Part shown: positions 1 to 7,019 of the stretch, one piece after another | Layout of the letters: each line of letters begins with the position of its first letter | Position numbering within the stretch: position 1 is the first letter of the stretch | Assembly: GCA_018648945.1 (NCBI GenBank) | Contig: JABGQJ010000157.1 | Location: 1-12,789, forward strand | From: Victivallales bacterium | GTDB lineage: Bacteria; Verrucomicrobiota; Lentisphaeria; Oligosphaerales; Lenti-02 | Direction: 5' to 3' | DNA length: 12,789 nucleotides | Program-made: the position numbers and the translations under genes | Notes under the pieces: model-generated | Databases searched by the model: none | What the model was told of the DNA's origin: nothing | Seen by the model: the letters and a program-made list of their open reading frames with translations, nothing else

Positions 1-1
1 C

Positions 2-343
2 AAGCTCGACAAGGGCATCTGGATTAAGTGGATGGAACTGCGAGTCCACGGAGAGGTCGATGCGATCGCCTCCCCCACCGGACTGCTGCCCAAGCACGAA
101 GACCTCGCCAAGCTGTTCAAGCAGGTCCTGGACGAGGACTACAGCAAGGAAGACTACGCCTTCCAGTTCCGCGTCAACATCCCCGAACTGCTGGCCAAGC
201 TCGGCCGCATGGAAGAGATCTACAGCACCAAGGTCACGGACACCCCCGAGGTCATGAAGGCCGAGATGAAGGCCCAGCGCGAACGCCTCGAGGCCCTCAA
301 GGCCGCCAAGGGCGAGTACGTCTGCCCCTTCGACCTCGACTGA
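2..343 (+). CDS. pckG: Phosphoenolpyruvate carboxykinase (GTP), C-terminal part
   Basis: The reading frame is open from the left edge, so only the last 113 residues are present; an internal ATG at 32 is not the real start. PEP carboxykinase converts oxaloacetate and GTP to PEP, CO2 and GDP in the cytoplasm, at the entry to gluconeogenesis. The call rests on overall resemblance of the tail to GTP-type enzymes of Thermococcales: an opening KGIWIKWMELRVHGEVDAI, then a PTG..PK.EDL..LFK segment, a PELLAKL helix, and a charged helix ending in CPFDLD. The catalytic core, P-loop and metal ligands lie outside the window, so the identity cannot be confirmed here. The gene ends in TGA and is followed by a strong terminator. 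It looks like a housekeeping gene bordering the glycan locus rather than part of it. Confidence 0.72.
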   Translation, partial: KLDKGIWIKWMELRVHGEVDAIASPTGLLPKHEDLAKLFKQVLDEDYSKEDYAFQFRVNIPELLAKLGRMEEIYSTKVTDTPEVMKAEMKAQRERLEALKAAKGEYVCPFDLD

Positions 344-354
344 GAAACCGATCC

Positions 355-373
355 GTCGCTAGCCACTAGCGAC
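355..373 (+). other. Perfect hairpin just after the PEPCK stop
   Basis: GTCGCTAG (355-362) and CTAGCGAC (366-373) are exact reverse complements separated by CCA. It lies 11 bp after the stop and just before the main terminator. No T-run follows, so alone it is not a terminator; it may help protect the 3' end or be chance. Confidence 0.5.
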
Positions 374-382
374 TGGTGATTC

Positions 383-416
383 AACGCCCCGCGACGTACC
401 CACGTCGCGGGGCGTT
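383..416 (+). terminator. Strong intrinsic terminator after PEPCK
   Basis: A perfect 15-bp stem (383-397 with 402-416) closes a 4-nt ACCC loop. The stem is very GC-rich and ends in AA/TT pairs, followed by a short T-rich stretch (TTTCCATTT around 415-423). This is a rho-independent terminator for the + strand gene, although the T tract is interrupted. It may also act on the minus-strand operon that converges from the right. Confidence 0.85.
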
Positions 417-421
417 TCCAT

Positions 422-442
422 TTCCCGGGGAAGACCCGGGAA
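422..442. other. Third perfect hairpin
   Basis: TTCCCGGG (422-429) and CCCGGGAA (435-442) pair perfectly around a 5-nt loop, directly after the terminator. Three consecutive perfect hairpins lie within 90 bp at the boundary between two convergent transcription units. The orientation of action is unclear. Confidence 0.5.
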
Positions 443-481
443 GGAGCCACGAATTCCACCGATTCCATGAAGGGGACGGAT

Positions 482-766
482 GGGCGACGGGACGCCACGC
501 CAGCCAGCAGCCGTTCCCGGCCACGCAACGCGTCACGCGGCGGAGGCCAGCCGACCCGCCAGCGCGAGTTGCCACAGCCGCGTTCCGGGGCTGGCTATGC
601 ACACCCCAACCATGGAGAGACGCCCGGCCTCGGGCGCGGAGCCCGCAGGGCGACGGGGAACCACGCCAGGCAGCAGACCGCCCCCTGCCGTGCAACGCGT
701 CACGCGGCGGAGGCCCGCCGCCCCTCCAGGGCGAGTTGCCGCAACTGCGCTCTGGTGTGCTGCCCC
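482..766. repeat. Two diverged direct repeats of about 118 bp
   Basis: Copy 1 (about 482-600) and copy 2 (about 648-766) align along their length with a one-base indel. Both begin GGGCGACGGG, share a CACGCCAG.CAGCAG block, and have an identical 24-base core (525-548 and 692-715) followed by a GCGAGTTGCC.CA block. The offset is 166-167 bp. The stretch 420-795 contains no credible gene: open frames there are proline/arginine/glycine-rich and the repeats fall in different frames. It looks like an intergenic repeat family. Confidence 0.75.
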
Positions 767-795
767 GGTTGGGGTCGCCGGGCGGCCAGACCCCC

Positions 796-830
796 ATTCT
801 GAATTCTCACTCCTGAATCCTGAATTCTCT
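796..830. repeat. Heptamer-phased degenerate tandem repeat
   Basis: Read in steps of seven, the sequence is ATTCTGA, ATTCTCA, CTCCTGA, ATCCTGA, ATTCTCT: five units with consensus ATTCTGA. It contains two GAATTC sites at 801-806 and 822-827. It lies just past the stop of the minus-strand dehydrogenase, next to a pyrimidine-rich tract (828-850). The format resembles the short tandemly repeated heptamers known from cyanobacteria, but relatedness is not shown. Confidence 0.6.
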
Positions 831-848
831 CCCTCTCCCCTTCCCCCT

Positions 849-1853
849 CTACTCCTGCCAGTGCAGGGCAACCTTGCCGGTCTTGCCGAGGGCGAAGAGA
901 CGGAAGCCTTCAGGGGCTTCGCTGCCCGGGAAGGTGTGGGTGACCAGTTTCTCGACCGCCAGTCCCTTGCCGACCATGTCGATCATGGGCTGGATCTCGC
1001 AGAAGTGGTAGAACCAGCAACCGGTCATGGTGATGTCCCGCCGAATGAGTTGGGCACTGGGCGAGAGCGTCACTTCATCCTGCTCGCCATCCACCAGGAC
1101 CTGCCCACCGGTCTTCACGACCGCGAGGCACTGCTCAACTGTCTTCGGAATGCCGACGGCCTCGATGCAGATGTCCGCCCCCACGCCGCCGGTCAGTTCT
1201 TTGATGGCCGCCACGGGATCGGCAGCATCGGCCTTGATCGTCTCCACTGCACCCATGTCGTGGGCCATGCCCAGGCGTTCGGGGGACAGATCCACACCGA
1301 TCACGCGACGCCCCAGGAAGCTCTGCACGAGAACACTGCCCAGGCCGATGGGGCCAAGCCCGAACACGGCCACGGTCTGCACGGTCTCGGGAGCAATGAT
1401 CTTGGTATTGGTGTGGAAGGGAACCCCCAGGCCGTCGCCGGAGACCAGCGCACCGCAATCCCAGGAGATACTGTCGGGCAGCTCGGCGCAGGCCGCAATG
1501 GGGACGGCAATGTACTCGCCGTGCATGGCACCGTGGAAGCTGAACTTGTTGCGGCACCAGGTATAGCGTTGCTCAAGGCAAGGGGGGCATTCGCCACAGC
1601 CGGTGATGGCACTGACACCAACCCGCTTGCCGACCAGGGCCTGGCCGACGGCGTCTGCCGCCTTCACCACGGTCCCGGCACCCTCGTGGCCACCGTTCGA
1701 GCCCACGCTGCCGCCACTCTTGTAGCCCTTCAACTCGCTGCCACAGATCACGGTACTCGCCATTTGGACGAGGACTTCACCCGGGCCGGGCTCGGGCATC
1801 GGCGCCTCGCCCACAGACAGTTTGCCGCCTTCGAGAACGATGAGTTTCTTCAT
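849..1853 (-). CDS. Zinc-type medium-chain dehydrogenase/reductase
   Basis: A 334-residue cytoplasmic NAD(P)-dependent dehydrogenase of the alcohol/polyol/threonine dehydrogenase group, of normal length. Visible landmarks: ICGSELK (catalytic zinc Cys), GGHEGAGTVV (GHE zinc motif), the structural-zinc cluster GCGECPPC with a fourth Cys at TWC, the Rossmann loop GLGPIGLGS, and an acidic residue in GVDLSPERL consistent with NAD preference. The start is the ATG at 1853. An AGGAG (complement of 1862-1866) lies 8 nt upstream, and a longer open frame to 2018 runs through the upstream gene and looks non-coding. The Shine-Dalgarno overlaps the TAG stop of the Gfo/Idh gene, so the two are probably co-translated. 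Oxidation or reduction of a sugar or polyol hydroxyl is likely; the substrate is not readable from sequence. Confidence 0.9.
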   Translation of the reverse strand: MKKLIVLEGGKLSVGEAPMPEPGPGEVLVQMASTVICGSELKGYKSGGSVGSNGGHEGAGTVVKAADAVGQALVGKRVGVSAITGCGECPPCLEQRYTWCRNKFSFHGAMHGEYIAVPIAACAELPDSISWDCGALVSGDGLGVPFHTNTKIIAPETVQTVAVFGLGPIGLGSVLVQSFLGRRVIGVDLSPERLGMAHDMGAVETIKADAADPVAAIKELTGGVGADICIEAVGIPKTVEQCLAVVKTGGQVLVDGEQDEVTLSPSAQLIRRDITMTGCWFYHFCEIQPMIDMVGKGLAVEKLVTHTFPGSEAPEGFRLFALGKTGKVALHWQE

Positions 1854-1861
1854 GATCGTCG

Positions 1862-1868
1862 CTCCTCT
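1862..1868 (-). promoter_or_regulatory. Shine-Dalgarno overlapping the upstream stop codon
   Basis: The minus strand reads AGAGGAG here, 8 nt before the dehydrogenase ATG. Its first two bases belong to the TAG stop (1867-1869) of the preceding oxidoreductase. This fixes the dehydrogenase start and suggests translational coupling. Confidence 0.75.
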
Positions 1869-2859
1869 ACAGATCACACGAAAAGTCGGTATCGGGTGCC
1901 ACGGGCAACCCGGTGCGAACACTCTTGCGCAGAGCCGCTTCGAACTGGAGTTCACGCAAGCCTGCCATCCCTGGCACCGGCGGCGCAGCACCCGCCTCGA
2001 CCGCATCCAGATAGGCATTCACGGACTTGCCGAAGGAGTTCTTGTAGTGGTCCCAGCGCGACCACTGCCGACTGATGGCGTAGGTCTCGTGGGTGTCCTT
2101 CGCGTAGTCCAGAATCTCCAGATCGCCGTCCAACCCCCGGAACGAGAGCCGCCCGTTCTCGAAGGAGAGAGTCAGTTCGAGGAAGGGGTAGATGGTGTTC
2201 GTACCCGCCGTGCCGACGATGGTCCCGGCCCCGCCATTGGTCAGCGAGAAGGAGACTGCCACGTCCGCACTGGTGTTGCCCGCTCCGCTGCGGACTTCAC
2301 TGCCAGCCAGGGCCGAGATCTGCTCGACTTGGCCACCGAAGTGGTGAATGAGGTCGATGCTGTGGCTCCAGCAGGCGTAGTTGATGAGCCCCGTCACCTG
2401 CACGAGTTCGCCGAATCCGCGCTCCTCGCGCAAGGTCGCCGCGCGCAGGGTCTGCTCGAAGAAGCGGTAGTTGAAGACCATGGCGGTCTCACAGCCGATG
2501 GCCGATGCGCCCTGCAGAATTTCCCGGCCCAGCGCGAAATCCTCTTCGCTCACATTCGCTTGGCCGTTCTTGGCCACCAGCGGTTTCTCGAAGAAGAGGC
2601 GGCGGGGCTGGCCCTCAAGCAGGGCCTTGGCCACCTCGTAGCGACAGGTCTCACTGGTCAGCACCAGAATCGTGTCCGGGGCGGCAGCGCAGAGCTCTTC
2701 GAGCTCGCCAACCACCGTTCCACCGAACTGAGCCGCAGCGGCTTCCGCCTTCTCACGGGTCCGATTCCAGTACAGCAACTCCACTCCCGCCCGCTTGGAC
2801 AGCGAGGGCAGATAGCTACCCGTGGCGACATTCCCGGTACCAGCAATGGCTACTTTCAT
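1867..2859 (-). CDS. Gfo/Idh/MocA-family oxidoreductase
   Basis: A 330-residue NAD(P)-dependent oxidoreductase of the glucose-fructose oxidoreductase/inositol dehydrogenase family. The N-terminal Rossmann fold begins MKVAIAGTGNVATGSYLPSL, a typical GxGxxA-like dinucleotide loop. RLFFEKPLV carries the EKP motif whose lysine is catalytic in the family, and WSHSIDLIHHFGG carries the conserved D-x-x-H motif. The C-terminal half is the usual beta-rich substrate domain. I chose the ATG at 2859, which directly precedes the dinucleotide-binding strand; GAAGG or AGGAA lie 4 and 10 nt upstream. The frame extends upstream to 2937 but that part looks non-coding. It is first in a two-gene unit with the zinc dehydrogenase. 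In surface-sugar loci such enzymes oxidise nucleotide sugars or polyols, but this pair could equally serve sugar or inositol catabolism. Confidence 0.9.
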   Translation of the reverse strand: MKVAIAGTGNVATGSYLPSLSKRAGVELLYWNRTREKAEAAAAQFGGTVVGELEELCAAAPDTILVLTSETCRYEVAKALLEGQPRRLFFEKPLVAKNGQANVSEEDFALGREILQGASAIGCETAMVFNYRFFEQTLRAATLREERGFGELVQVTGLINYACWSHSIDLIHHFGGQVEQISALAGSEVRSGAGNTSADVAVSFSLTNGGAGTIVGTAGTNTIYPFLELTLSFENGRLSFRGLDGDLEILDYAKDTHETYAISRQWSRWDHYKNSFGKSVNAYLDAVEAGAAPPVPGMAGLRELQFEAALRKSVRTGLPVAPDTDFSCDL

Positions 2860-3239
2860 GGGGCCTTCGTTCCTGTTTCCTGATCGCAGTGGAGGAGGCG
2901 TTCTGGTCTCAGCGTACAGATGCCACCGCGCCGCCAACTTGCCAGCGGCGAGGGGGAGATTTCTACCGGTCGAATACCCAGACTACACTCTCGTGCGTGG
3001 CCAACTCTACCGCGTCCTGTCCCTGAACTCCAGCCATCGGCCACCAGGGAGACAAGACACCCACGGGCATCGAACTGAGCCCGCACCTGATCATCGGCAA
3101 TCGTGAACATGAAGCCCTCCAGCGTGAGATCCCCGGACCATACCACTCCGTCCGCACCGCGCCAGTAGTGGTGCCGCCAGACGGCGGGGAGCGTGACACC
3201 CCAGCCAACAGGGAAGTTGCGGCAGGTGAAGGTCTCCAT
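2856..3239 (-). CDS. Doubtful 127-residue ORF, possible gene remnant
   Basis: I do not recognise this. It would start at the ATG at 3239 and end in a TGA that overlaps the Gfo/Idh ATG as ATGA, the classic 4-bp overlap of coupled genes. The first 65 or so residues look protein-like, alternating hydrophobic and charged with several Trp (VGWGVTLPAVWRHHYWRG, then TLEGFMFTIADDQVRAQFDA). The second half (from about VADGWSSGTGRG on) is Arg/Gly/Pro/Cys-rich and reads like non-coding sequence. No Shine-Dalgarno precedes the start, and a stop lies only five codons upstream. It may be a decayed fragment of a larger protein, or chance. Nothing else occupies 2860-3287 except a candidate + strand promoter. 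Confidence 0.25.
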   Translation of the reverse strand: METFTCRNFPVGWGVTLPAVWRHHYWRGADGVVWSGDLTLEGFMFTIADDQVRAQFDARGCLVSLVADGWSSGTGRGRVGHARECSLGIRPVEISPSPLASWRRGGICTLRPERLLHCDQETGTKAP

Positions 3240-3244
3240 ATATT
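3217..3244 (+). promoter_or_regulatory. Candidate promoter of the Cys4 methyltransferase
   Basis: TTGCGG (3217-3222), a 16-nt spacer and TATATT (3239-3244). The -10 matches five of six consensus bases and stands out in GC-rich surroundings; the -35 matches only TTG. Transcription would start near 3251, leaving a leader of about 37 nt. Confidence 0.35.
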
Positions 3245-3287
3245 GGAAGACGAATCAGGATCTGCTCACAACAAGAGACCACCATAG

Positions 3288-4088
3288 ATGAAACCATGCG
3301 ATCTCTGCGGCGGCACCGCCGCCGCTACCGTCCTGGAGAAGGACGGCGGCGCCTATGTCCGTTGCCCAGACTGCCAATTCGTCTATACGTGGCCGGAGCT
3401 TGAACCGGCCGAAGACAGCAACCGGGACTTCTTCGAGCAAGCCCTGCAACGGTACATCGACACCAACTACTCCGCCAAACTCCAGCGCCTCTACGCGAAG
3501 GACTTGCGCGCTCTGCGCCCCTATTTCGGGGAGGGCCGTCTGTTGGAGGTGGGCTGCAATGTCGGCGGCTTTCTGCACTGCGCCCGCGAGCTGGGGTGGG
3601 CCGCCACTGGCGTCGAGCCGGTCGAGGGCTGCGCGGAATATGCCCGTGACAAGCAAGGCCTGGACGCGGTCACCGGCGTCCTTGAGGAAGCCGATCTCCC
3701 CGAGAACTCCTTCGATGTGGTCTACTCCAACGCCGTGTTCGAGCACATCCCAAATCCAGGGCCGGCGATGGCTGCCATCGCCCGGGTGCTTGCGCCCGGT
3801 GGAGTTGTCTACACCAAGACCGTAAACTTCGACTGCTATACACGGGAGCAGCTCGGCACGGGCTGGCGTCTTCTCCTGCCCGACGTGCATGTCTCGCTCT
3901 TCAATGCCGACACCTTGACTCGCTTCGGTGAGCAGGCGGGCCTGGAGGTCTTCCGAGTCCAGTCCAACGGCGTACGCGTACGCAAGGGAGCCTTCGCCGC
4001 CATCCGCAAGGGCATTCTCAGCTTTCTCTCCCGCCGGACCCTCAAGGGTGATCGCGTCATCACCTGGGCACGCAAAGCCACCAACTAG
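3288..4088 (+). CDS. Class I SAM-dependent methyltransferase with N-terminal Cys4 cluster
   Basis: 266 residues. The N-terminus holds two CxxC knuckles (Cys4, Cys7, Cys26, Cys29), a small zinc-ribbon-like module often found before methyltransferase domains acting on sugars. The Rossmann-like domain follows: motif I LLEVGCNVGGFL (about 85-96), acidic Glu110 for the SAM ribose in GVEP, FDVVYSNAVFEHI (142-154), and LAPGGVVY (168-175). The start at 3288 keeps the first Cys pair; the ribosome site is weak (AAGAGA about 12 nt upstream). The C-terminal 90 residues after the core are likely substrate-binding. It is transcribed alone and converges on the amidotransferase gene with only 4 bp between stops. 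It probably methylates a sugar or nucleotide sugar; the acceptor is unknown. Confidence 0.85.
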   Translation: MKPCDLCGGTAAATVLEKDGGAYVRCPDCQFVYTWPELEPAEDSNRDFFEQALQRYIDTNYSAKLQRLYAKDLRALRPYFGEGRLLEVGCNVGGFLHCARELGWAATGVEPVEGCAEYARDKQGLDAVTGVLEEADLPENSFDVVYSNAVFEHIPNPGPAMAAIARVLAPGGVVYTKTVNFDCYTREQLGTGWRLLLPDVHVSLFNADTLTRFGEQAGLEVFRVQSNGVRVRKGAFAAIRKGILSFLSRRTLKGDRVITWARKATN

Positions 4089-4092
4089 GGTA

Positions 4093-5919
4093 TCAGCCGG
4101 ACTGCTCGCGGACCCACCGCCAGGCATGCCAAAAGCGCCAGAGCGGGCGACCGGAGAGCCCCTCCGCAGTCTCGACGGCTCGCTTGGCGAACCACGGGCG
4201 CCACCAGTCTCCGTTCGCCATCCCGTGTTCCACCTCGGCAAGGATCTCCCGCTTGCCAAACCAGCGACGGATCGGGGTGCTGAAGCCTTGCTTGCGTTTC
4301 GCCAGGACACGGTCCGGCAACTTGCCCTTCGCCATCCTGCGGAAGAGCCCCTTGAGCCCGTCGCCGGGGTTCCGGACGGACGGGGCGATTCGCCCCACGG
4401 CGTCGGCGATGGTGCGATCGAGCAAGGGCACACGCACCTCCTGACTGACCGCCATGCTGCAACGGTCCATCTTGCGCAGGCACACCGAGGGGAGGAAGAT
4501 GCCCAGATCAAGGCTTTGCATGCGGTCAAAGCCCAGGAGGCGTGGTTGGTCCACCCGCGCGTAATCCTGGCTCGCGTCTGCCGCGTCGGAGTGATGGGCA
4601 AGCAAGGCCGGGGCCAGCAGGCCAGACAGGACACGCGGTTGGTAGGCTCCCATGAGCCTGGCATACCCGGCCAATGGGTCGGCGGCAAAGTGTTGGCGGC
4701 CGCAGAGGCGACGCAGCTGGTTCCGAGGGTTCCGCCACCAGGATGGCGGCTTGCCCTCGGCCCCGTAGAAGCCAAGCCAACGGGCGTACCAGGAATAGCC
4801 ACCAAAGAGTTCATCCCCGCCCTCGCCCGACAGCATCACCTTGAAGCTCGGGGCAGTGATCTTGGTAAGGTAGGACGCGCTGAGGGCGGCGCTGGAAGCG
4901 AAGGGAGCGTCGAACACGCGGTGCAACTCCTGGTCGAAGGGCCGCGCGTCGTCCCTCCCCATCCGCTCGACCTGATGCGGCAAGCCCAGGTGAGCGCACA
5001 ACGCGGCAGCATAGGATGTCTCGTCGTACTCGGGATCATCGATGCCGATCGTGACGCAGGTTGGCCTGAGCCCTGCCTCGGCGCAGGCAGCGGCCACCAC
5101 ACTGCTGTCGAGCCCCCCGCTGAGAAACACGCCGACGGGGACATCCGCGATAAGGTGCTTCTCCACGCTGCGGCAGACTGCCTCCCAGAGAACGCGTTCG
5201 GCGACCTCCGGGTCGTCAATCTCCGGCTCGGGGGCCCAGGCCCAGTACGTGCCCGTCTGCAAGGCACCGTCAGCGGCGTCCCAAGTGAGCCAAGTGGCAG
5301 GCTCCAACTCGCGCATTCCCTCGTAGACCGTATCCGGAGCGGGCACACCGATATGCTGCAGGCTGCGCAGGAAGCCAGCCGGATCGACAGCAAATCGCTG
5401 ACCCTTACCCTCGATCAGCCCCTTGGGCTCGGAAGCGAAGGACAGTCCGTGCTGGTCCAGGTGATAGTAGAGGGGCTTGATGCCGAAATGGTCACGCGCC
5501 AAAGAGAGGCGTTCGGCCGTCGAATCCCAAAGAGCGAAGGCGAACATGCCCTCGATGCGTTCCAGGAGAGGACCCAGCCCCCACTCCTCGTACCCGTGCA
5601 ACAGGACCTCAGTATCGGTATGGCTGCTGAAGACATGGCCAGCGGCAACCAGCGCTTGGCGCAGTCCTGGGAAGTTGTAGATCTCGCCGTTGAAGACGAT
5701 CTGCAGCTTACCGTCCTCATTGCCCATCGGTTGCTTTCCCGCGTCGGAAAGATCGATGATCGACAGCCGAGCCTGCCCAAGTGCCGCGTGCGTATCCACC
5801 CATGTGCCGCTGGCGTCGGGGCCACGATGGCGGAGCGTCTCAACCATGCGCCCAATGCAGGCGGCAGCTTGGTCGCGGGCCAATCGTTCTGTGCTAGTGA
5901 ATCCGGCAATGCCGCACAT
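4093..5919 (-). CDS. asnB: Asparagine synthetase B-type glutamine amidotransferase
   Basis: 608 residues, full length for the family. The mature N-terminus MCGIAGF gives the nucleophile Cys2 of class II glutaminases. RLSIIDLS (about 51-58), FNGEIYN (76-82) and HTDTEVL (100-106) complete the glutaminase pocket. The synthetase domain has the PP-loop SGGLDSS (267-273), SGEGGDELFGGY (364-375), and LRKMDRCSMA with RVPLLD (481-501). The enzyme activates a carboxylate with ATP and amidates it with glutamine-derived ammonia. Homologues in O-antigen and exopolysaccharide loci are thought to amidate uronic acids or similar; genuine asparagine synthesis is the alternative. It is last in a three-gene minus-strand unit, 8 bp after the glycosyltransferase stop, with GGGGGAG 11 nt before the ATG. 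Context favours a glycan role (inference). Confidence 0.93.
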   Translation of the reverse strand: MCGIAGFTSTERLARDQAAACIGRMVETLRHRGPDASGTWVDTHAALGQARLSIIDLSDAGKQPMGNEDGKLQIVFNGEIYNFPGLRQALVAAGHVFSSHTDTEVLLHGYEEWGLGPLLERIEGMFAFALWDSTAERLSLARDHFGIKPLYYHLDQHGLSFASEPKGLIEGKGQRFAVDPAGFLRSLQHIGVPAPDTVYEGMRELEPATWLTWDAADGALQTGTYWAWAPEPEIDDPEVAERVLWEAVCRSVEKHLIADVPVGVFLSGGLDSSVVAAACAEAGLRPTCVTIGIDDPEYDETSYAAALCAHLGLPHQVERMGRDDARPFDQELHRVFDAPFASSAALSASYLTKITAPSFKVMLSGEGGDELFGGYSWYARWLGFYGAEGKPPSWWRNPRNQLRRLCGRQHFAADPLAGYARLMGAYQPRVLSGLLAPALLAHHSDAADASQDYARVDQPRLLGFDRMQSLDLGIFLPSVCLRKMDRCSMAVSQEVRVPLLDRTIADAVGRIAPSVRNPGDGLKGLFRRMAKGKLPDRVLAKRKQGFSTPIRRWFGKREILAEVEHGMANGDWWRPWFAKRAVETAEGLSGRPLWRFWHAWRWVREQSG

Positions 5920-5927
5920 CTGAAGGT

Positions 5928-6995
5928 CTACTCCCCCGAAAGACCAAGAGCGTCCGCGATTCCCCGAGCCCGAGCCTGCCAGCTATACTGCCCGACGAGC
6001 TCCTGCGTCCGCGCCGCGAGGCGGGCGGCCAACGCCCGGTCTCCCCGGAGCCTCTCGACAGCACTCACCCAAGCGTCGAGATCCCGCGGCGGCACCAGCA
6101 AGGCATCGCGCTCGTGCACCAGGACCTCGCGAATGGTGGGCAGGTCGCTGGCAATAATCGGGCGACCAGCGGCGAGGGCCTCGAAGAGCTTGATCGGGCT
6201 CATCGTGGCCACCGTCTCGATGTCGGGCTGGTAGGGGATCAGGGTCAGGTCGCTCTGCCCATAGAGGTCGGGTACCTCCCGGCAGGGCACAAGGGGGAGG
6301 TTCGTGGCACCGGCGAGCCCACATTCCCCGCCCACGATGGTGATGCTCACTCCCGCCAACCGCGAAACTGCCTCGAACACGTGCAGACCACGATCTGCCA
6401 CGAGCCGCCCAAGGTGGACGATCCGGGGGGAATCCAGCCGGGCAGGATCGAACGGGGGAATGTGGGCGTAGGCCTCTGGACGGACCCCCGAGTGAGCCAC
6501 ATGCAGAAGCTCGCCTGCGACACCAGCGTCCTGGAGCAGTCTCGCCCCGTTGCCGCTGATGGGAATAAGTTTGCGCACGAGCCCCGCCTGACAGTGCTGA
6601 AGAACGCGTTCCCCCGCAGTGCTCGTGAGCAGCTCGTCGACATTGTGCACCTCCAGCGCGTAGGCAATCCCGAAGCGCCCCAGAGCCGCCCCAATCTCCG
6701 GCACCCTCGTGTAAACCGGCGCGCTCTGCCGGAGCCCCCGGCGGTGCCAGAGCACATAGGGCCAGAAGCCGTACCGGGGATGCAGAAGCGAGCTGCTCTC
6801 GATCTCAACCGGGGGCGAGATGCCCAGCAGTCTGGACGTCTCTGACGCGTCGTGGGAGGCGGGCCAAGGTGGCAGCACAAGTCGGACCCCCACGCCGTTG
6901 GCGCGCAGGCCCGCCACGGTATTCAGAGTCTGGATCAGATTCGCCCGGCTTCGATGAAGCCGACTCCGTCCTAGATAGACCATGGGTGCGTTCAT
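5928..6995 (-). CDS. GT4-type glycosyltransferase
   Basis: 355 residues with the GT-B two-domain layout. The N-terminal acceptor half includes YALEVHNVDEL (about 112-122). The C-terminal half shows RIVHLGRLVADRGLHVF (191-207), the start of the Glycos_transf_1 domain, then a VGGE turn, DLTLIPY, and SPIKLFEALAAGRPIIASD (266-284). Glu272 falls at the family's conserved nucleotide-sugar contact (E-x7-E-like region). No membrane segment or signal is evident, so it probably works at the inner face of the membrane, adding one sugar to a lipid-linked or oligosaccharide acceptor. The start at 6995 has no clear Shine-Dalgarno; it lies 24 bp after the preceding methyltransferase stop and 8 bp before the amidotransferase start, so it is in an operon. 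Donor and linkage cannot be read from sequence. Confidence 0.88.
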   Translation of the reverse strand: MNAPMVYLGRSRLHRSRANLIQTLNTVAGLRANGVGVRLVLPPWPASHDASETSRLLGISPPVEIESSSLLHPRYGFWPYVLWHRRGLRQSAPVYTRVPEIGAALGRFGIAYALEVHNVDELLTSTAGERVLQHCQAGLVRKLIPISGNGARLLQDAGVAGELLHVAHSGVRPEAYAHIPPFDPARLDSPRIVHLGRLVADRGLHVFEAVSRLAGVSITIVGGECGLAGATNLPLVPCREVPDLYGQSDLTLIPYQPDIETVATMSPIKLFEALAAGRPIIASDLPTIREVLVHERDALLVPPRDLDAWVSAVERLRGDRALAARLAARTQELVGQYSWQARARGIADALGLSGE

Positions 6996-7019
6996 GATGG
7001 CTCGGTTTCCCCGCAGCCC

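Noticed and set aside
376..816. Small overlapping ORFs on both strands between PEPCK and the dehydrogenase
   Set aside because: All are Arg/Pro/Gly-rich, the two direct-repeat copies fall in different frames, and no start has a convincing ribosome site.
796..830. CRISPR-like repeat reading of the heptamer array
   Set aside because: Units are contiguous seven-base repeats with no spacers and no cas genes.
480..2075. A 531-codon open frame on the + strand
   Set aside because: It runs through the repeat region and antisense to the zinc dehydrogenase; composition is Ala/Gly/His/Arg-rich with no motif.
3255..4814. A 519-codon open frame on the minus strand
   Set aside because: It is antisense to the Cys4 methyltransferase and out of frame with the AsnB-type gene; no domain is visible.
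3928..6234. A 768-codon open frame on the + strand
   Set aside because: It is antisense to the AsnB-type gene and the next glycosyltransferase, which have clear catalytic motifs; long antisense frames are expected from high-GC codon use.
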